The notes below the pieces were generated by a model. That model did not search any database and had not been told where the DNA came from. It was given only the letters and a program-made list of their open reading frames with translations. Made by a program: the position numbers and the translations under genes. A stretch of DNA of 53,034 nt from Clostridium luticellarii (GTDB lineage: Bacteria > Bacillota > Clostridia > Clostridiales > Clostridiaceae). The DNA lies in the NCBI RefSeq assembly GCF_002995845.1, contig NZ_PVXP01000019.1, forward strand, positions 1 through 53,034, read 5' to 3'. This document shows positions 7,985-15,841 of the stretch, piece after piece; the first letter of the stretch is position 1, and every line of letters begins with the position of its first letter.

Positions 7985-9001
7985 TCAATTTCTCCCTTTG
8001 GCAATTTCCTGAAGCAAATCAGGTGATATATTCAGCTGGCCAATTTTCCCTGCATTTCCCGCCAGCTCCTGAAAGGCTACTGCTATAAGCTTATCAGGCT
8101 GCATTCCAACATTTGCAAGGGATTGTATCACATCAGGATTCATACCTTCAAATGCCTTCATGACAACGGACAATTCATAAGCCCTGGCATCAGCTTTGGT
8201 CCTTGAATTCTGAGTGCTGAGCCTAGTAAGTTCCTTTCTCTTTTCCTCCATGGCAGTTTCAAAATTCATCTTTTCCTCTTTAAGCTGATTTTGTTTCTGC
8301 TGAACAATCCTCTCGGTATCCAGCTGGGTTTCTCTCACCTGCTTTTTCTTGTTTTCAACTGCAATTTCCGTGTTGTATTCATTTTGTTTTACACATCTTT
8401 CCTGTTCAATGGAGGCATTTCTCCTTGCATAGATGGCTTCATCTGCCTCCTTTAAAATCTGCTCTCTTTCCTGTGCCTCCAGTGCCCTTGCAGTTTCTTT
8501 GTTGGGAAGAACAGCCAATATGGAGACACCGAGAATTTCAATGCCCAGAAGATCCATCTCCTCATTTTCCTTTATTTTGTCCAGTATGCCCTTTGCAAGC
8601 AGCTGACTGGATCTGATGGCCTCTTTAAGCTGCAGATTCTCAAGGAGCTTTTTAGCCAGCACTCTCACAATATTTATCACCTTCTGGGGTAATTTTTTAG
8701 GATCCTCTGAAACATATCCCTTTCCCTTAATATCAAGAGTGTAGTTTAGAAGCTTTGCAATTTTCTTCTGTTCAACTATCCTGAATGTAATCTGTCCCTG
8801 GACAGTGACAGTCTGAAAATCCGAAGTAACTTCCTCAAAGATAAAAGGTACATCCACACTGCCTACGGGAACAAGTACGATTGAAGTAGTAGGAGCATAG
8901 TAGTAAAATGATATGCCTGCACCTTCTTTTACTATTTTCCCATTTCTGTATTTTAAAACATACTCACTTGGCTGAAATTTTATAAACCTAAATCCAAACA
9001 T
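7985..9001 (-). CDS. SPFH/band 7 domain protein
   Basis: A 338-residue protein with an SPFH (stomatin/prohibitin/flotillin) domain in the first about 190 residues ('KEGAGISFYYYAPTTSIVLVPVGS', 'VQGQITFRIVEQKKIAKLLNYTLD'). A long charged coiled coil follows (about 195-280, rich in Glu, Gln, Lys and Arg), then a C-terminal 'GMNPDVIQSLANVGMQPDKLIA' segment. SPFH proteins form membrane-associated rings and scaffolds. No clear N-terminal membrane span is present; the hydrophobic FYYYAP stretch is short, so the protein is probably cytoplasmic or peripheral. The start is the ATG 7 nt after GGGAGGG. It lies between nrtR and the NAD-kinase-like gene; its link with NAD turnover is not known to me. Confidence 0.8.
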   Translation of the reverse strand: MFGFRFIKFQPSEYVLKYRNGKIVKEGAGISFYYYAPTTSIVLVPVGSVDVPFIFEEVTSDFQTVTVQGQITFRIVEQKKIAKLLNYTLDIKGKGYVSEDPKKLPQKVINIVRVLAKKLLENLQLKEAIRSSQLLAKGILDKIKENEEMDLLGIEILGVSILAVLPNKETARALEAQEREQILKEADEAIYARRNASIEQERCVKQNEYNTEIAVENKKKQVRETQLDTERIVQQKQNQLKEEKMNFETAMEEKRKELTRLSTQNSRTKADARAYELSVVMKAFEGMNPDVIQSLANVGMQPDKLIAVAFQELAGNAGKIGQLNISPDLLQEIAKGRN

Positions 9002-9029
9002 AAATAACCCTCCCAATTCATTTTGATAT

Positions 9030-9935
9030 TCACATGTATTTCCAACCTGGATTGAACCTGTACAGCTTTGAAGGCCTGTGTCCTGCATTTTTTGAAAATT
9101 CATTTGTTTCAATAACCTTGTCTGATATCTTTCTCCTAAAGGCTGCAGCAAGGAGTTCCCTGCCCAATATTATCTCATATACCTGCTGAAGTTCTGACAG
9201 AGTAAACCGCTCCGGCATAAGATTAAAAACTATGTCCGTATATTCTATCTTGTTTCTAAGTCTTTCAATAGCATATTCGATGATCTTGGCATGATCAAAT
9301 GCAATCCCCCTGGAATTTACAATCTCTCTCTTAACACTTGTGGATCTCCCCCTGCGCCTTTCAGTAATTTTTACAACGGCTTCCAAAGTATCCTCCTCAC
9401 TTGAAAGAATGATTTTGACCGATTTTTCAAACACAAGTTCTTTTTCCAGAACAGTTTTTTTCTCTTCAAACACCTCAAATTTAACATCAAACCACCCGGC
9501 ATAATCCGCATCATCTCCGGCTTTTATATCAAACAAGCTGCCGTCCACCAATGCCATGTAGGAGCAGCTTACAACTCTCCACCTTGGATCTCTCTTTACA
9601 TCGCCCCAGGTATAGAGCTGTTCCATATAAATGTCCTCCACATTGGTTTCGCTTTTCAATTCCCTGTTGGCGGCCTCATCAATGCTTTCGTCTACCGACA
9701 CAAATCCTCCCGGAAGTGCCCACTGTCCTATAAAAGGATGATCTGCCCTTTTAACCAGGAGCAACTTTATTGATTTCCCTGAAAGCTTCCTGTAATTTTC
9801 CTCTTTCTTGTCCTTCACGGTGAAAATCAACATATCCACCGTTATAGACGGTCTTTCATATTCATTAATATCATACTTCTGTAAAAATGCTTCTTCCGTA
9901 AGTCCCTGCTTGTTTTTAAGCTTTTTCTTATCTAT
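9030..9935 (-). CDS. nrtR: NrtR family Nudix-domain transcriptional regulator; probable ATA start
   Basis: NrtR regulators sense ADP-ribose with a Nudix domain and repress NAD synthesis genes through a winged helix. The Nudix domain includes '[19 protein letters not shown]' and 'RELKSETNV', in which the catalytic REUxEExGU box is degenerate (E to S, G to N), as expected for a sensor. The C-terminus '[20 protein letters not shown]' with 'AAAFRRKI' and '[10 protein letters not shown]' is the NrtR DNA-binding domain. The first ATG is at 9839, but the family N-terminus '[20 protein letters not shown]' is encoded upstream in frame. No ATG, GTG or TTG precedes it; a GGGAGG (9944-9949) lies 8 nt before an ATA at 9933-9935. 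Length from there is 301 residues. The first gene of the NAD operon, likely autoregulated. Confidence 0.82.
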   Translation of the reverse strand: MDKKKLKNKQGLTEEAFLQKYDINEYERPSITVDMLIFTVKDKKEENYRKLSGKSIKLLLVKRADHPFIGQWALPGGFVSVDESIDEAANRELKSETNVEDIYMEQLYTWGDVKRDPRWRVVSCSYMALVDGSLFDIKAGDDADYAGWFDVKFEVFEEKKTVLEKELVFEKSVKIILSSEEDTLEAVVKITERRRGRSTSVKREIVNSRGIAFDHAKIIEYAIERLRNKIEYTDIVFNLMPERFTLSELQQVYEIILGRELLAAAFRRKISDKVIETNEFSKNAGHRPSKLYRFNPGWKYM

Positions 9936-9989
9936 TTTTACCGCCTCCCTGTCATATTATATTCTTGTTATTATCGTTCTGTTATTAAC

Positions 9990-10018
9990 ACTTTATCATT
10001 AACTGTACCGGTTGTCAA
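9990..10018 (-). promoter_or_regulatory. Putative nrtR operon promoter
   Basis: Minus-strand TTGACA (10013-10018), a 17-nt spacer and TAAAGT (9990-9995). Repeated GTTAAT/TTAATAAC words (9981-10003) overlap and flank the -10 and could be the operator. The operator role is inference. Confidence 0.5.
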
Positions 10019-10104
10019 CACATTTTTAGCATTTTAGGTATATGTTCACCTGCACCTTTTCTGTGTTGCTTGAATTTGCAGTTATACTGGAAATTTGGAT
10101 AAAA

Positions 10105-10135
10105 ATCAAAAATAGAGAGATGAAATCATCTCTCT
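10105..10135 (-). terminator. Rho-independent terminator after thiY
   Basis: Perfect stem AGAGAGATGA / TCATCTCTCT (10114-10123 and 10126-10135) with a 2-nt loop, then ATTTTTGATTTTT on the minus strand. It begins a few bases after the thiY stop codon. Confidence 0.85.
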
Positions 10136-10141
10136 ACTTAA

Positions 10142-11158
10142 CTATTTATTGTCTTTCAGAACATTTACATAAAAATCTTCGGCATTTACATCTTTTTTCA
10201 GAAGTCCCTGTTTTTTAAGCCAGTTTATATTGTTCTGCCACACACTTTTATCCTGGCTCAAAAAAGGCTCATCTTTAGACTCCATCTTAGGCAGGAGTAT
10301 GCTGAGACTTTTCTTTTCAACTGCCTCCTTGAGAGGAAAACTGCCTTTTTGTTGATTGTCCATGAGTATCTTCAGGGCTTCATCCGGATTATTTTTGGTA
10401 TATTCGAATCCTTTTTGGGCGGCTTTCATGAATTTTTTAATGGTTTCGGGCTTTTCCTTGAGAGTTTTATCGCTGGTTACAAACACTTCCTCATAATAAT
10501 TTGGAACTCCATATTTAGAAGGATCAAAATAATTTACAGGATGATTTTCATTTTCCAGCATGAGAACTTCATGATTTATAAGTCCCCCTGTAGTGGCATC
10601 CACTTTTTTAGTTACCATGGATGACAGTAGATCAAATCCTACATCCACCATTTTAACAGTATCTGGATTCCCACCATCTTTTTTGACCATGGTCTTTACG
10701 TACTCCGTATTCAGCGGATTTCCTGAATAACCTACGGTCTTTCCCTGAAGATCCCTTGGAGAATTTATATTGTTGGACTTTAGGGCTATTATAACATTCA
10801 AAGGGGTATGCACTACTGCTCCAACGGATTTTACAGGTACTCCCTGGTTGGCTCTTGCAATTACAAGATCCGGCTGATAGTAAATCCCCAGTGTTGCCTT
10901 TCCTGCTGCGGGTAAAGTAAGAGGATCTGTAGGATCCGACGGGAATTTTATATTCACCTTCAGCCCTTCCTCTTTAAAATATCCTTTTTCAATAGCTGCA
11001 TATATAAAACTATGTATGGCATTTGGATACCAGTCAAGTACCAGATCCACATTCTCCAGCTGACCGTTACTGCTCTGAGACGGCTTGCTGCCGCATCCAG
11101 TAAAACTCACAAACATTAAAATTGACACCATAAAAGCCATGATTTTTATTTTCTTCAA
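10142..11158 (-). CDS. thiY: ThiY-like ABC transporter substrate-binding lipoprotein (thiamine pyrimidine precursor)
   Basis: A secreted lipoprotein: MKKIKIMAFMVSILMFVSFT then Cys (residue 22) of the lipobox. The mature part starts 'VDLVLDWYPNAIHSFIYAAI' and has 'IYYQPDLVIARANQGVPVKS', hallmarks of the NMT1/THI5-like ThiY group. These bind formyl-aminopyrimidine or hydroxymethylpyrimidine for thiamine salvage. The gene overlaps thiX by 4 nt and is the last of three genes behind a TPP riboswitch, which supports the substrate class. The 338-residue length is normal. Confidence 0.88.
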   Translation of the reverse strand: MKKIKIMAFMVSILMFVSFTGCGSKPSQSSNGQLENVDLVLDWYPNAIHSFIYAAIEKGYFKEEGLKVNIKFPSDPTDPLTLPAAGKATLGIYYQPDLVIARANQGVPVKSVGAVVHTPLNVIIALKSNNINSPRDLQGKTVGYSGNPLNTEYVKTMVKKDGGNPDTVKMVDVGFDLLSSMVTKKVDATTGGLINHEVLMLENENHPVNYFDPSKYGVPNYYEEVFVTSDKTLKEKPETIKKFMKAAQKGFEYTKNNPDEALKILMDNQQKGSFPLKEAVEKKSLSILLPKMESKDEPFLSQDKSVWQNNINWLKKQGLLKKDVNAEDFYVNVLKDNK

Positions 11159-11898
11159 GCTTCATTCCTCCCTTTTACTATTTTATTTTCAAGTACACTT
11201 ATAATTTTGACCATGACCAGTGCAGCTGCAGACAATATTACAATAGGTGCAAAAACTCCGGCTCCATCCAGCTGTGTCATCATCCTTTTGCTGAAATATC
11301 CAAGACCTGCCTGTGCTCCCAGCCACTCACTTATGGCCGCACCTACCACACTCAGTGGAACTGCTATCTTAAGTGCGGAAAAGAAATAGGGAAGTGATGC
11401 CGGAAACTTTAATTTTATAAATATATCTCTTTTAGTTGCACCATAGGTAAAAAGAAGTTCCTCCATATCTCTTCTGGTGGAGCGAAGGCCATCGTATACA
11501 TTTATGGTTATAGGAAAAAAAGTTATGAGTATGGTAACCAGTACCTTGCTCCATATTCCATATCCAAACCAGAGCACGAATATAGGCGCAAGTGCAGTTA
11601 TGGGTACTGTTTGAGTTACAATTACAATAGGATAAAGGGCTCTTTGCACTTTTTCACTGATGCTCATGGCCGCAGCAAGAAGTACTCCAAATACTATGGA
11701 TATTCCAAGTCCTTCAAAAGTCACAGCAAGGGTTGCCGGCAAATGTACCAAAAATAAAATGTCCTTTAGTTCCCATATTTTTTTTACAATTGCCGTAGGG
11801 GAAGGAAGTATGTACATGGCATCTATATATCTGGCAATTCCTTCCCAGGCTGCAAAAAACAACAGGCATATTATTGCGGAGGATCTGTATTTTTTCAC
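11155..11898 (-). CDS. thiX: ThiX-like ABC transporter permease
   Basis: A 247-residue inner-membrane permease of the SsuC/TauC/ThiX type (BPD_transp_1) with about six spans. The EAA-type loop reads 'EELLFTYGATKRDIFIKLKFPASLPYFFSALKIAVPLS'-like at about residues 142-180, where the ATPase docks. It overlaps both thiZ and thiY by 4 nt, so the three genes are translationally coupled and share the TPP riboswitch. Confidence 0.88.
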   Translation of the reverse strand: MKKYRSSAIICLLFFAAWEGIARYIDAMYILPSPTAIVKKIWELKDILFLVHLPATLAVTFEGLGISIVFGVLLAAAMSISEKVQRALYPIVIVTQTVPITALAPIFVLWFGYGIWSKVLVTILITFFPITINVYDGLRSTRRDMEELLFTYGATKRDIFIKLKFPASLPYFFSALKIAVPLSVVGAAISEWLGAQAGLGYFSKRMMTQLDGAGVFAPIVILSAAALVMVKIISVLENKIVKGRNEA

Positions 11899-12650
11899 AA
11901 TCTTACCCCCTTTTTAAGCTCTTCTACAAGCTGTGCCTTTATTCTCAAAATATCGGGATTATCAAGCATGTCTCTACTCCTTGGATAATCTAAATCCACC
12001 TTTATTTCCCTGAATTTCCCTATCGGGCTTCCATCTGTTATAAATACCCTGGTAGATAAAAAAAGAGCCTCCTCCACGTCATGGGTTATAAACAATATGG
12101 TCTTGTTTAACTTGGACCACTTATCCAAAAGCCATTCCTGCATGGAAAGTCTGGTTATTGCATCCAATGCACTGAAAGGCTCATCTAAAAGGAGTACTTT
12201 GGAACCCGTGAGAAGAGTTCTCGTAAAAGATACCCTTTGACGCATTCCACCGGACAGATCTCTAGGATATTTGTTCTTGTATTTTTCCAGGCCGAAATCC
12301 TTCAGCATCTTTTCCGCTTCGTATTTTACCTCTTTCATATTCTCACCTTTGATTTCAAGAGGCAGAGAACAATTTTGAAGTATGGTTCTCCAGGGTATCA
12401 AAAGGTCATTTTGAGGCATATATCCTATATATCCTTTTTCCAAAGTATTTATGTTTTTGTTCTCTAAAAATATATTTCCCTCAAAAGGCCTCTCCAGTTT
12501 GCAGATAAGTCTGAACACCGTGCTCTTCCCGCATCCGCTGGGACCTACTATACTTATAAATTCACCTTTGTTTACTTTGAAACTTAAATTTCTTATTATG
12601 AAATCAGGATCTTCCTCATATTTAAAACTTATATTTTTAAACTCCAGCAC
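11895..12650 (-). CDS. thiZ: ThiZ-like ABC transporter ATP-binding protein
   Basis: A 251-residue ABC ATPase: Walker A 'GPSGCGKST' (about residues 36-44), Q-loop 'GYMPQNDLL', signature 'LSGGMRQRVSFTR', Walker B 'VLLLDEPFSALD' and H-loop 'LFITHDVEEAL'. It powers uptake through ThiX. It is the first gene after the TPP riboswitch and terminator, so thiZXY transcription should fall when thiamine pyrophosphate is abundant. Confidence 0.88.
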   Translation of the reverse strand: MLEFKNISFKYEEDPDFIIRNLSFKVNKGEFISIVGPSGCGKSTVFRLICKLERPFEGNIFLENKNINTLEKGYIGYMPQNDLLIPWRTILQNCSLPLEIKGENMKEVKYEAEKMLKDFGLEKYKNKYPRDLSGGMRQRVSFTRTLLTGSKVLLLDEPFSALDAITRLSMQEWLLDKWSKLNKTILFITHDVEEALFLSTRVFITDGSPIGKFREIKVDLDYPRSRDMLDNPDILRIKAQLVEELKKGVRL

Positions 12651-12756
12651 AATTACATCCCCCTGTTATATACCATATTACAGAATATACTTTTACAAAT
12701 GTTCTCATATAACCCCACCTTTTCAATGCAAGATTTACAGTTCCCAATTATTCTTC

Positions 12757-12798
12757 ATCAAAAAAGGTACAAACTTTTGAAAAAATGTTTGTACCTTT
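12757..12798 (-). terminator. Riboswitch expression-platform terminator
   Basis: On the minus strand AAAGGTACAAAC (12787-12798, reverse complement) pairs with GTTTGTACCTTT (12763-12774), a 12-bp perfect stem, followed by TTTTTT-rich sequence. It lies directly after the TPP aptamer and before thiZ, so it is the likely ligand-controlled terminator. Confidence 0.88.
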
Positions 12799-12822
12799 AT
12801 AAACCAAAACTATATTTAAACC

Positions 12823-12911
12823 TCTTCCTACGCTGGCATTAACCAGATCAGGTACAACTAGGGTCTAAAGATTCAATCCTCATCTCAGCCGGTAACACCA
12901 GCACCCCCGGG
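12823..12911 (-). promoter_or_regulatory. TPP riboswitch (THI element)
   Basis: Read on the minus strand the segment contains the conserved TPP aptamer blocks in order: GGGGGTGCT, GGCTGAGATGAGGATT, GACCCT, ACCTGATCTGGTTAATGCC and AGCGTAGGAA. The blocks are the pyrimidine and pyrophosphate sensing arms. An intrinsic terminator follows 25 nt later, so the switch probably acts by transcription attenuation of thiZXY. Confidence 0.96.
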
Positions 12912-12937
12912 ATATATAAAACTATTTAATTCTATAT

Positions 12938-12967
12938 ATTATACAGACATCAATTATATTACTACAA
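12938..12967 (-). promoter_or_regulatory. Putative promoter of the TPP riboswitch leader
   Basis: Minus-strand TTGTAG (12962-12967), an 18-nt spacer, then TATAAT (12938-12943), about 27 nt before the first conserved aptamer bases. The -10 is perfect and the -35 is weak. Confidence 0.55.
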
Positions 12968-12999
12968 TAATTGAAATTAATCAATATTTCTACTGTACT

Positions 13000-13608
13000 T
13001 CACTCCAACGAATAAATTACATCACCTAATTCCCTGGCTTCCTCTTTATCATGAGTTACCATTATAACCGTCCTTCTATCTTTCCTGTAAAGCAGCAGGA
13101 ATTTCTGTATTATTTCACCTTTCAATCTATTATCCAGGCCCTTGAAAGGTTCATCCATCAGAAGCAGATCACTTTTATAGGCAAATGCTCTGGCAAGTGC
13201 AACTCTTCTCTTCATGCCTCCGCTTAATTCTGCTGGAAGCTTATCTCTGCAGTCTGACAATTCCACCATGTTCAAAAAACTATTCACAGTTGCTTCTATT
13301 TCACCTTTGCTCATTACAGATTTTAATACAAAAGCCACATTTTCATATACTGTAAAATGAGGGATAAGCCTATCTTCCTGAAAGACATAGGATAATCTAC
13401 TGCTTCTCAAATATACCTGCCCGCTATAGTCCTTTTCAATTCCGCTTATAATATTTAAAAGAGTAGTCTTACCACACCCGGAAGGCCCAAGTACCGCTGT
13501 GATCTTGTCTTTTAAAAAATTTATATTTAAGTTCTTAAATACAGATGCCCTGCCATAGGATTTGTTTAAACTTCTAATGCTGACTTCATATATATCATCA
13601 TTTGACAT
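13000..13608 (-). CDS. ABC transporter ATP-binding protein (SsuB/TauB-like)
   Basis: A short 202-residue ABC ATPase with all core motifs: Walker A 'GPSGCGKTT', 'SYVFQEDRLIPH' at the Q-loop, signature 'LSGGMKRRVALARAF', Walker B 'LLLMDEPFKGLD' and H-loop 'IMVTHDKEEA'. It stops soon after the H-loop, lacking the usual C-terminal 40-50 residues. It is the third gene of an SBP-permease-ATPase set. No motif tells the substrate; the family covers nitrate, sulfonate, taurine and pyrimidine importers. It lies upstream of the TPP riboswitch, so it is not controlled by it. Confidence 0.85.
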   Translation of the reverse strand: MSNDDIYEVSIRSLNKSYGRASVFKNLNINFLKDKITAVLGPSGCGKTTLLNIISGIEKDYSGQVYLRSSRLSYVFQEDRLIPHFTVYENVAFVLKSVMSKGEIEATVNSFLNMVELSDCRDKLPAELSGGMKRRVALARAFAYKSDLLLMDEPFKGLDNRLKGEIIQKFLLLYRKDRRTVIMVTHDKEEARELGDVIYSLE

Positions 13609-13636
13609 AGAACTTATCCTCCCTATTTCACGAAAA

Positions 13637-14386
13637 TTATTTTTTTGCCCTCAAATAGAGTTTAAATATCCATTCAAAGGTAAAACTCAATATAACAACC
13701 ACAATAGTCCATGCAAATAGCTCGGGAGTTTCAAGAGTCGTCTTGGAATTGAGAAGATTCAATCCTATAGAGTTATTAGGTGTACTCAGTACCTCCGATG
13801 CCACCGAGACCTTCCAGCCGATTCCAAGGCACATGAGTATACCTGATATAATATAATTTTTTATGCCGGGTATATATATATCTTTTAACAAATATTTTTG
13901 CTTTACTCTATATACTTGTGCCATTTGAATAAGCCTCTCATCTACAGACTTTATCCCTTGAATTACATTTGTATATACTATGGGAAAGCATATGAGAATA
14001 GCTGTAAAAACAACTACATGAGATGAGTTAAACCAGAGTAATGCTATAATAATTATAGACATGACAGGAGTTGCCTTCATGGTAATTATAAGAGGATTTA
14101 AAAGCTCCTCCACAAATTCATTGAGACCTGCAGCCACACCAAATACCACCCCCACAATTATAGATATCAAGATTCCTGAAATCACTCTTATTACACTGCT
14201 GAAAACACTTTGCCAGAAATAAGCCTCTTTCATGAGCACAAATAGAGTTTTCAAAACTTGAAGAGGCGATGGCAAAATAAGAGAATTATTTATAAAAAGG
14301 GAGCAGAGCTCCCATATAAACAACCAAAACAACAGTATGCATATCTTTTTAATTATTCTTGTTTCCACTGTAATAGAAATTTTCAT
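13637..14386 (-). CDS. ABC transporter permease (SsuC/TauC-like)
   Basis: About 249 residues with roughly six membrane spans and the loop 'DERLIQMAQVYRVKQKYLLK' that contacts the ATPase. The chosen start, ATG at 14386 (MKISITVETR), lies 10 nt after GGAGG and overlaps the 3' end of the substrate-binding gene by 38 nt in another frame. A longer in-frame reading would extend to 14473 inside that gene. Together with its neighbours it makes a complete NMT1-type importer of unknown substrate. Confidence 0.85.
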   Translation of the reverse strand: MKISITVETRIIKKICILLFWLFIWELCSLFINNSLILPSPLQVLKTLFVLMKEAYFWQSVFSSVIRVISGILISIIVGVVFGVAAGLNEFVEELLNPLIITMKATPVMSIIIIALLWFNSSHVVVFTAILICFPIVYTNVIQGIKSVDERLIQMAQVYRVKQKYLLKDIYIPGIKNYIISGILMCLGIGWKVSVASEVLSTPNNSIGLNLLNSKTTLETPELFAWTIVVVILSFTFEWIFKLYLRAKK

Positions 14387-15347
14387 CCGGCATCTTTCCT
14401 CCAACAGATTTTGGATCACTGTCATATAAAACTTTATAAAATTTTTGGAGAACCTGTTTCCCGTCTTTGGCATTTATAAATACTATATTGCTTCCTGGTA
14501 TTGCCATTTCAGCCACTTTTGCCTTTGGAATTATGCTGTATTTTTCCATCAGTTTTCCTGCTTCCGTTTTATTTGAATTCACAAAATCCACAGAATCCCT
14601 GTATTTATCCAAAAAATTGTCCAAATCCTTCGATCTCTTATCTATAAAGGATTTTCTAAACACTATGGTACCCATGGCCAGTTTACTTTGTCCATCAGAA
14701 GCTTTATCCCATTCTTTAGTCAAATCTATAGGGACCTGAAGATTCTTGTCCTTCATCCTGGTAGTAGTTACAAAAGGTTCCGGAAGTACTGCCAGATCTA
14801 CTTTTTTAGATGCCACTGCAGCTGCCAGATCACTGTGGTTCATTTTGTAATCCACAATTACATCCTTTCCAGGCTCCAGGCCATTTTTTCTTAATATGTA
14901 ATTCAATATAAACTCAGGTGTGGAGCCCTTGTTGCTTGAATAAAGGGTCTTCCCCTTTAAATCTCCTATACTTTTCACTGTACTGCCATTTTCTACAATA
15001 TATAGTACACCTAATGTATTTATGGCAACCAATTTGACCTGACCCTTGGTCTTGTTGTACAAAATAGAAGCCAAATTTGAAGGCACTGCCGCTCCATCCA
15101 ATTCTCCATTTATAAGTTTTGAAGTTATTTGATCTGGTGAATCGTACAAGGTAATATGGTAGTCTTTTTTATTCTCCATAAGTTTTGACATTCCCATTCC
15201 AGTAGCACCTTTTAACGCCGCAATCTCAATCTTCTTTCCTTTGACATCCGATGAAGTATTACTGGAACCATTGGAACAACCTGCTGCAAATAAAGTTGAT
15301 ACTATAAACATCAGCACCAAAATAAGTGCACTCAATCTCTTTTTCAT
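14349..15347 (-). CDS. ABC transporter substrate-binding lipoprotein, NMT1-like, substrate unknown
   Basis: The signal peptide 'MKKRLSALILVLMFIVSTLF' ends in the lipobox LFAAGC with Cys near residue 24. The mature protein has periplasmic-binding type II features: 'AALKGATGMGMSKLMEN', 'GELDGAAVPSNLASILYNKT', 'VDLAVLPEPFVTTTRM'. It lacks the 'LDWYPN' block of the ThiY protein encoded downstream, so the ligand is probably different. The start is ATG 15347 behind AGGGGGA; a longer frame reaches 15371. It is the first gene of the three-gene transporter unit; a TATAAT at 15444-15449 (minus) may belong to its promoter. Confidence 0.83.
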   Translation of the reverse strand: MKKRLSALILVLMFIVSTLFAAGCSNGSSNTSSDVKGKKIEIAALKGATGMGMSKLMENKKDYHITLYDSPDQITSKLINGELDGAAVPSNLASILYNKTKGQVKLVAINTLGVLYIVENGSTVKSIGDLKGKTLYSSNKGSTPEFILNYILRKNGLEPGKDVIVDYKMNHSDLAAAVASKKVDLAVLPEPFVTTTRMKDKNLQVPIDLTKEWDKASDGQSKLAMGTIVFRKSFIDKRSKDLDNFLDKYRDSVDFVNSNKTEAGKLMEKYSIIPKAKVAEMAIPGSNIVFINAKDGKQVLQKFYKVLYDSDPKSVGGKMPDENFYYSGNKNN

Positions 15348-15366
15348 AAAAATCCCCCTTTGACAA

Positions 15367-15400
15367 TGCATAACTCACAATTCACAGTTCTCATTATGCA
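15367..15400. repeat. Small inverted repeat with CACAATTCACAG core, probable interspersed repeat
   Basis: TGCATAA (15367-15373) and TTATGCA (15394-15400) enclose 'CTCACAATTCACAGTTCTCA', and CTCTGAACTCTGA follows at 15417-15429. Similar CTCTGAACTTT words recur in the hairpin at 19244-19308 and AACTCTGTACTTT at 34952-34985, suggesting a family of short intergenic repeats. The family status is inference. Confidence 0.4.
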
Positions 15401-15522
15401 AATATAAAATATTTGACTCTGAACTCTGATATTTTACTATCCTATTATACCATTATTTTCAGATTTTAATTATATTAAAACAACTTTGTATAATTGTATT
15501 TAGTAAATTATGGAATATCATG

Positions 15523-15551
15523 TTGACATAATAATATTATTATATTACAAT
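15523..15551 (+). promoter_or_regulatory. Promoter of the glycan gene cluster
   Basis: TTGACA (15523-15528), a 17-nt all A/T spacer and TACAAT (15546-15551). Transcription would start near 15558, leaving a 5' leader of about 285 nt before the first gene at 15842. Confidence 0.7.
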
Positions 15552-15557
15552 GGTTTT

Positions 15558-15596
15558 ATTAGCAGTCCATGCCAATCCATACCAATGGATGCTAAT
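15558..15596 (+). promoter_or_regulatory. Imperfect hairpin at the predicted transcript start, within a 490-nt gene-free stretch
   Basis: ATTAGCA(G)TCCAT (15558-15570) pairs with ATGGATGCTAAT (15585-15596), 12 bp with one bulged G. The arm starts where the predicted transcript starts. A further stem ACCTTTT/AAAAGGT follows at 15657-15675. The rest of the leader up to the SD (GGGAGGAA, 15829-15836) shows no gene and no riboswitch that I recognise. It could be an operator or an RNA leader structure. Confidence 0.4.
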
Positions 15597-15841
15597 ACTG
15601 TTATGGAGATTTAAAACATTCTTAATTTCACAGCTATCAATTCATATCTTAAACTGACCTTTTATTTTAAAAGGTTCAGCAATAGCTATAAATACTACCT
15701 GAGGAATAATATTCATAATATGTTAGGTTTTCCATTTAATCAATGCAAATAATTAAAATTCATTTGGCAGATAACATTCTTTGTAAAATAAGAGTGTTTA
15801 TTCAATATAAGAAATTTAATTAACATAAGGGAGGAATCGAT

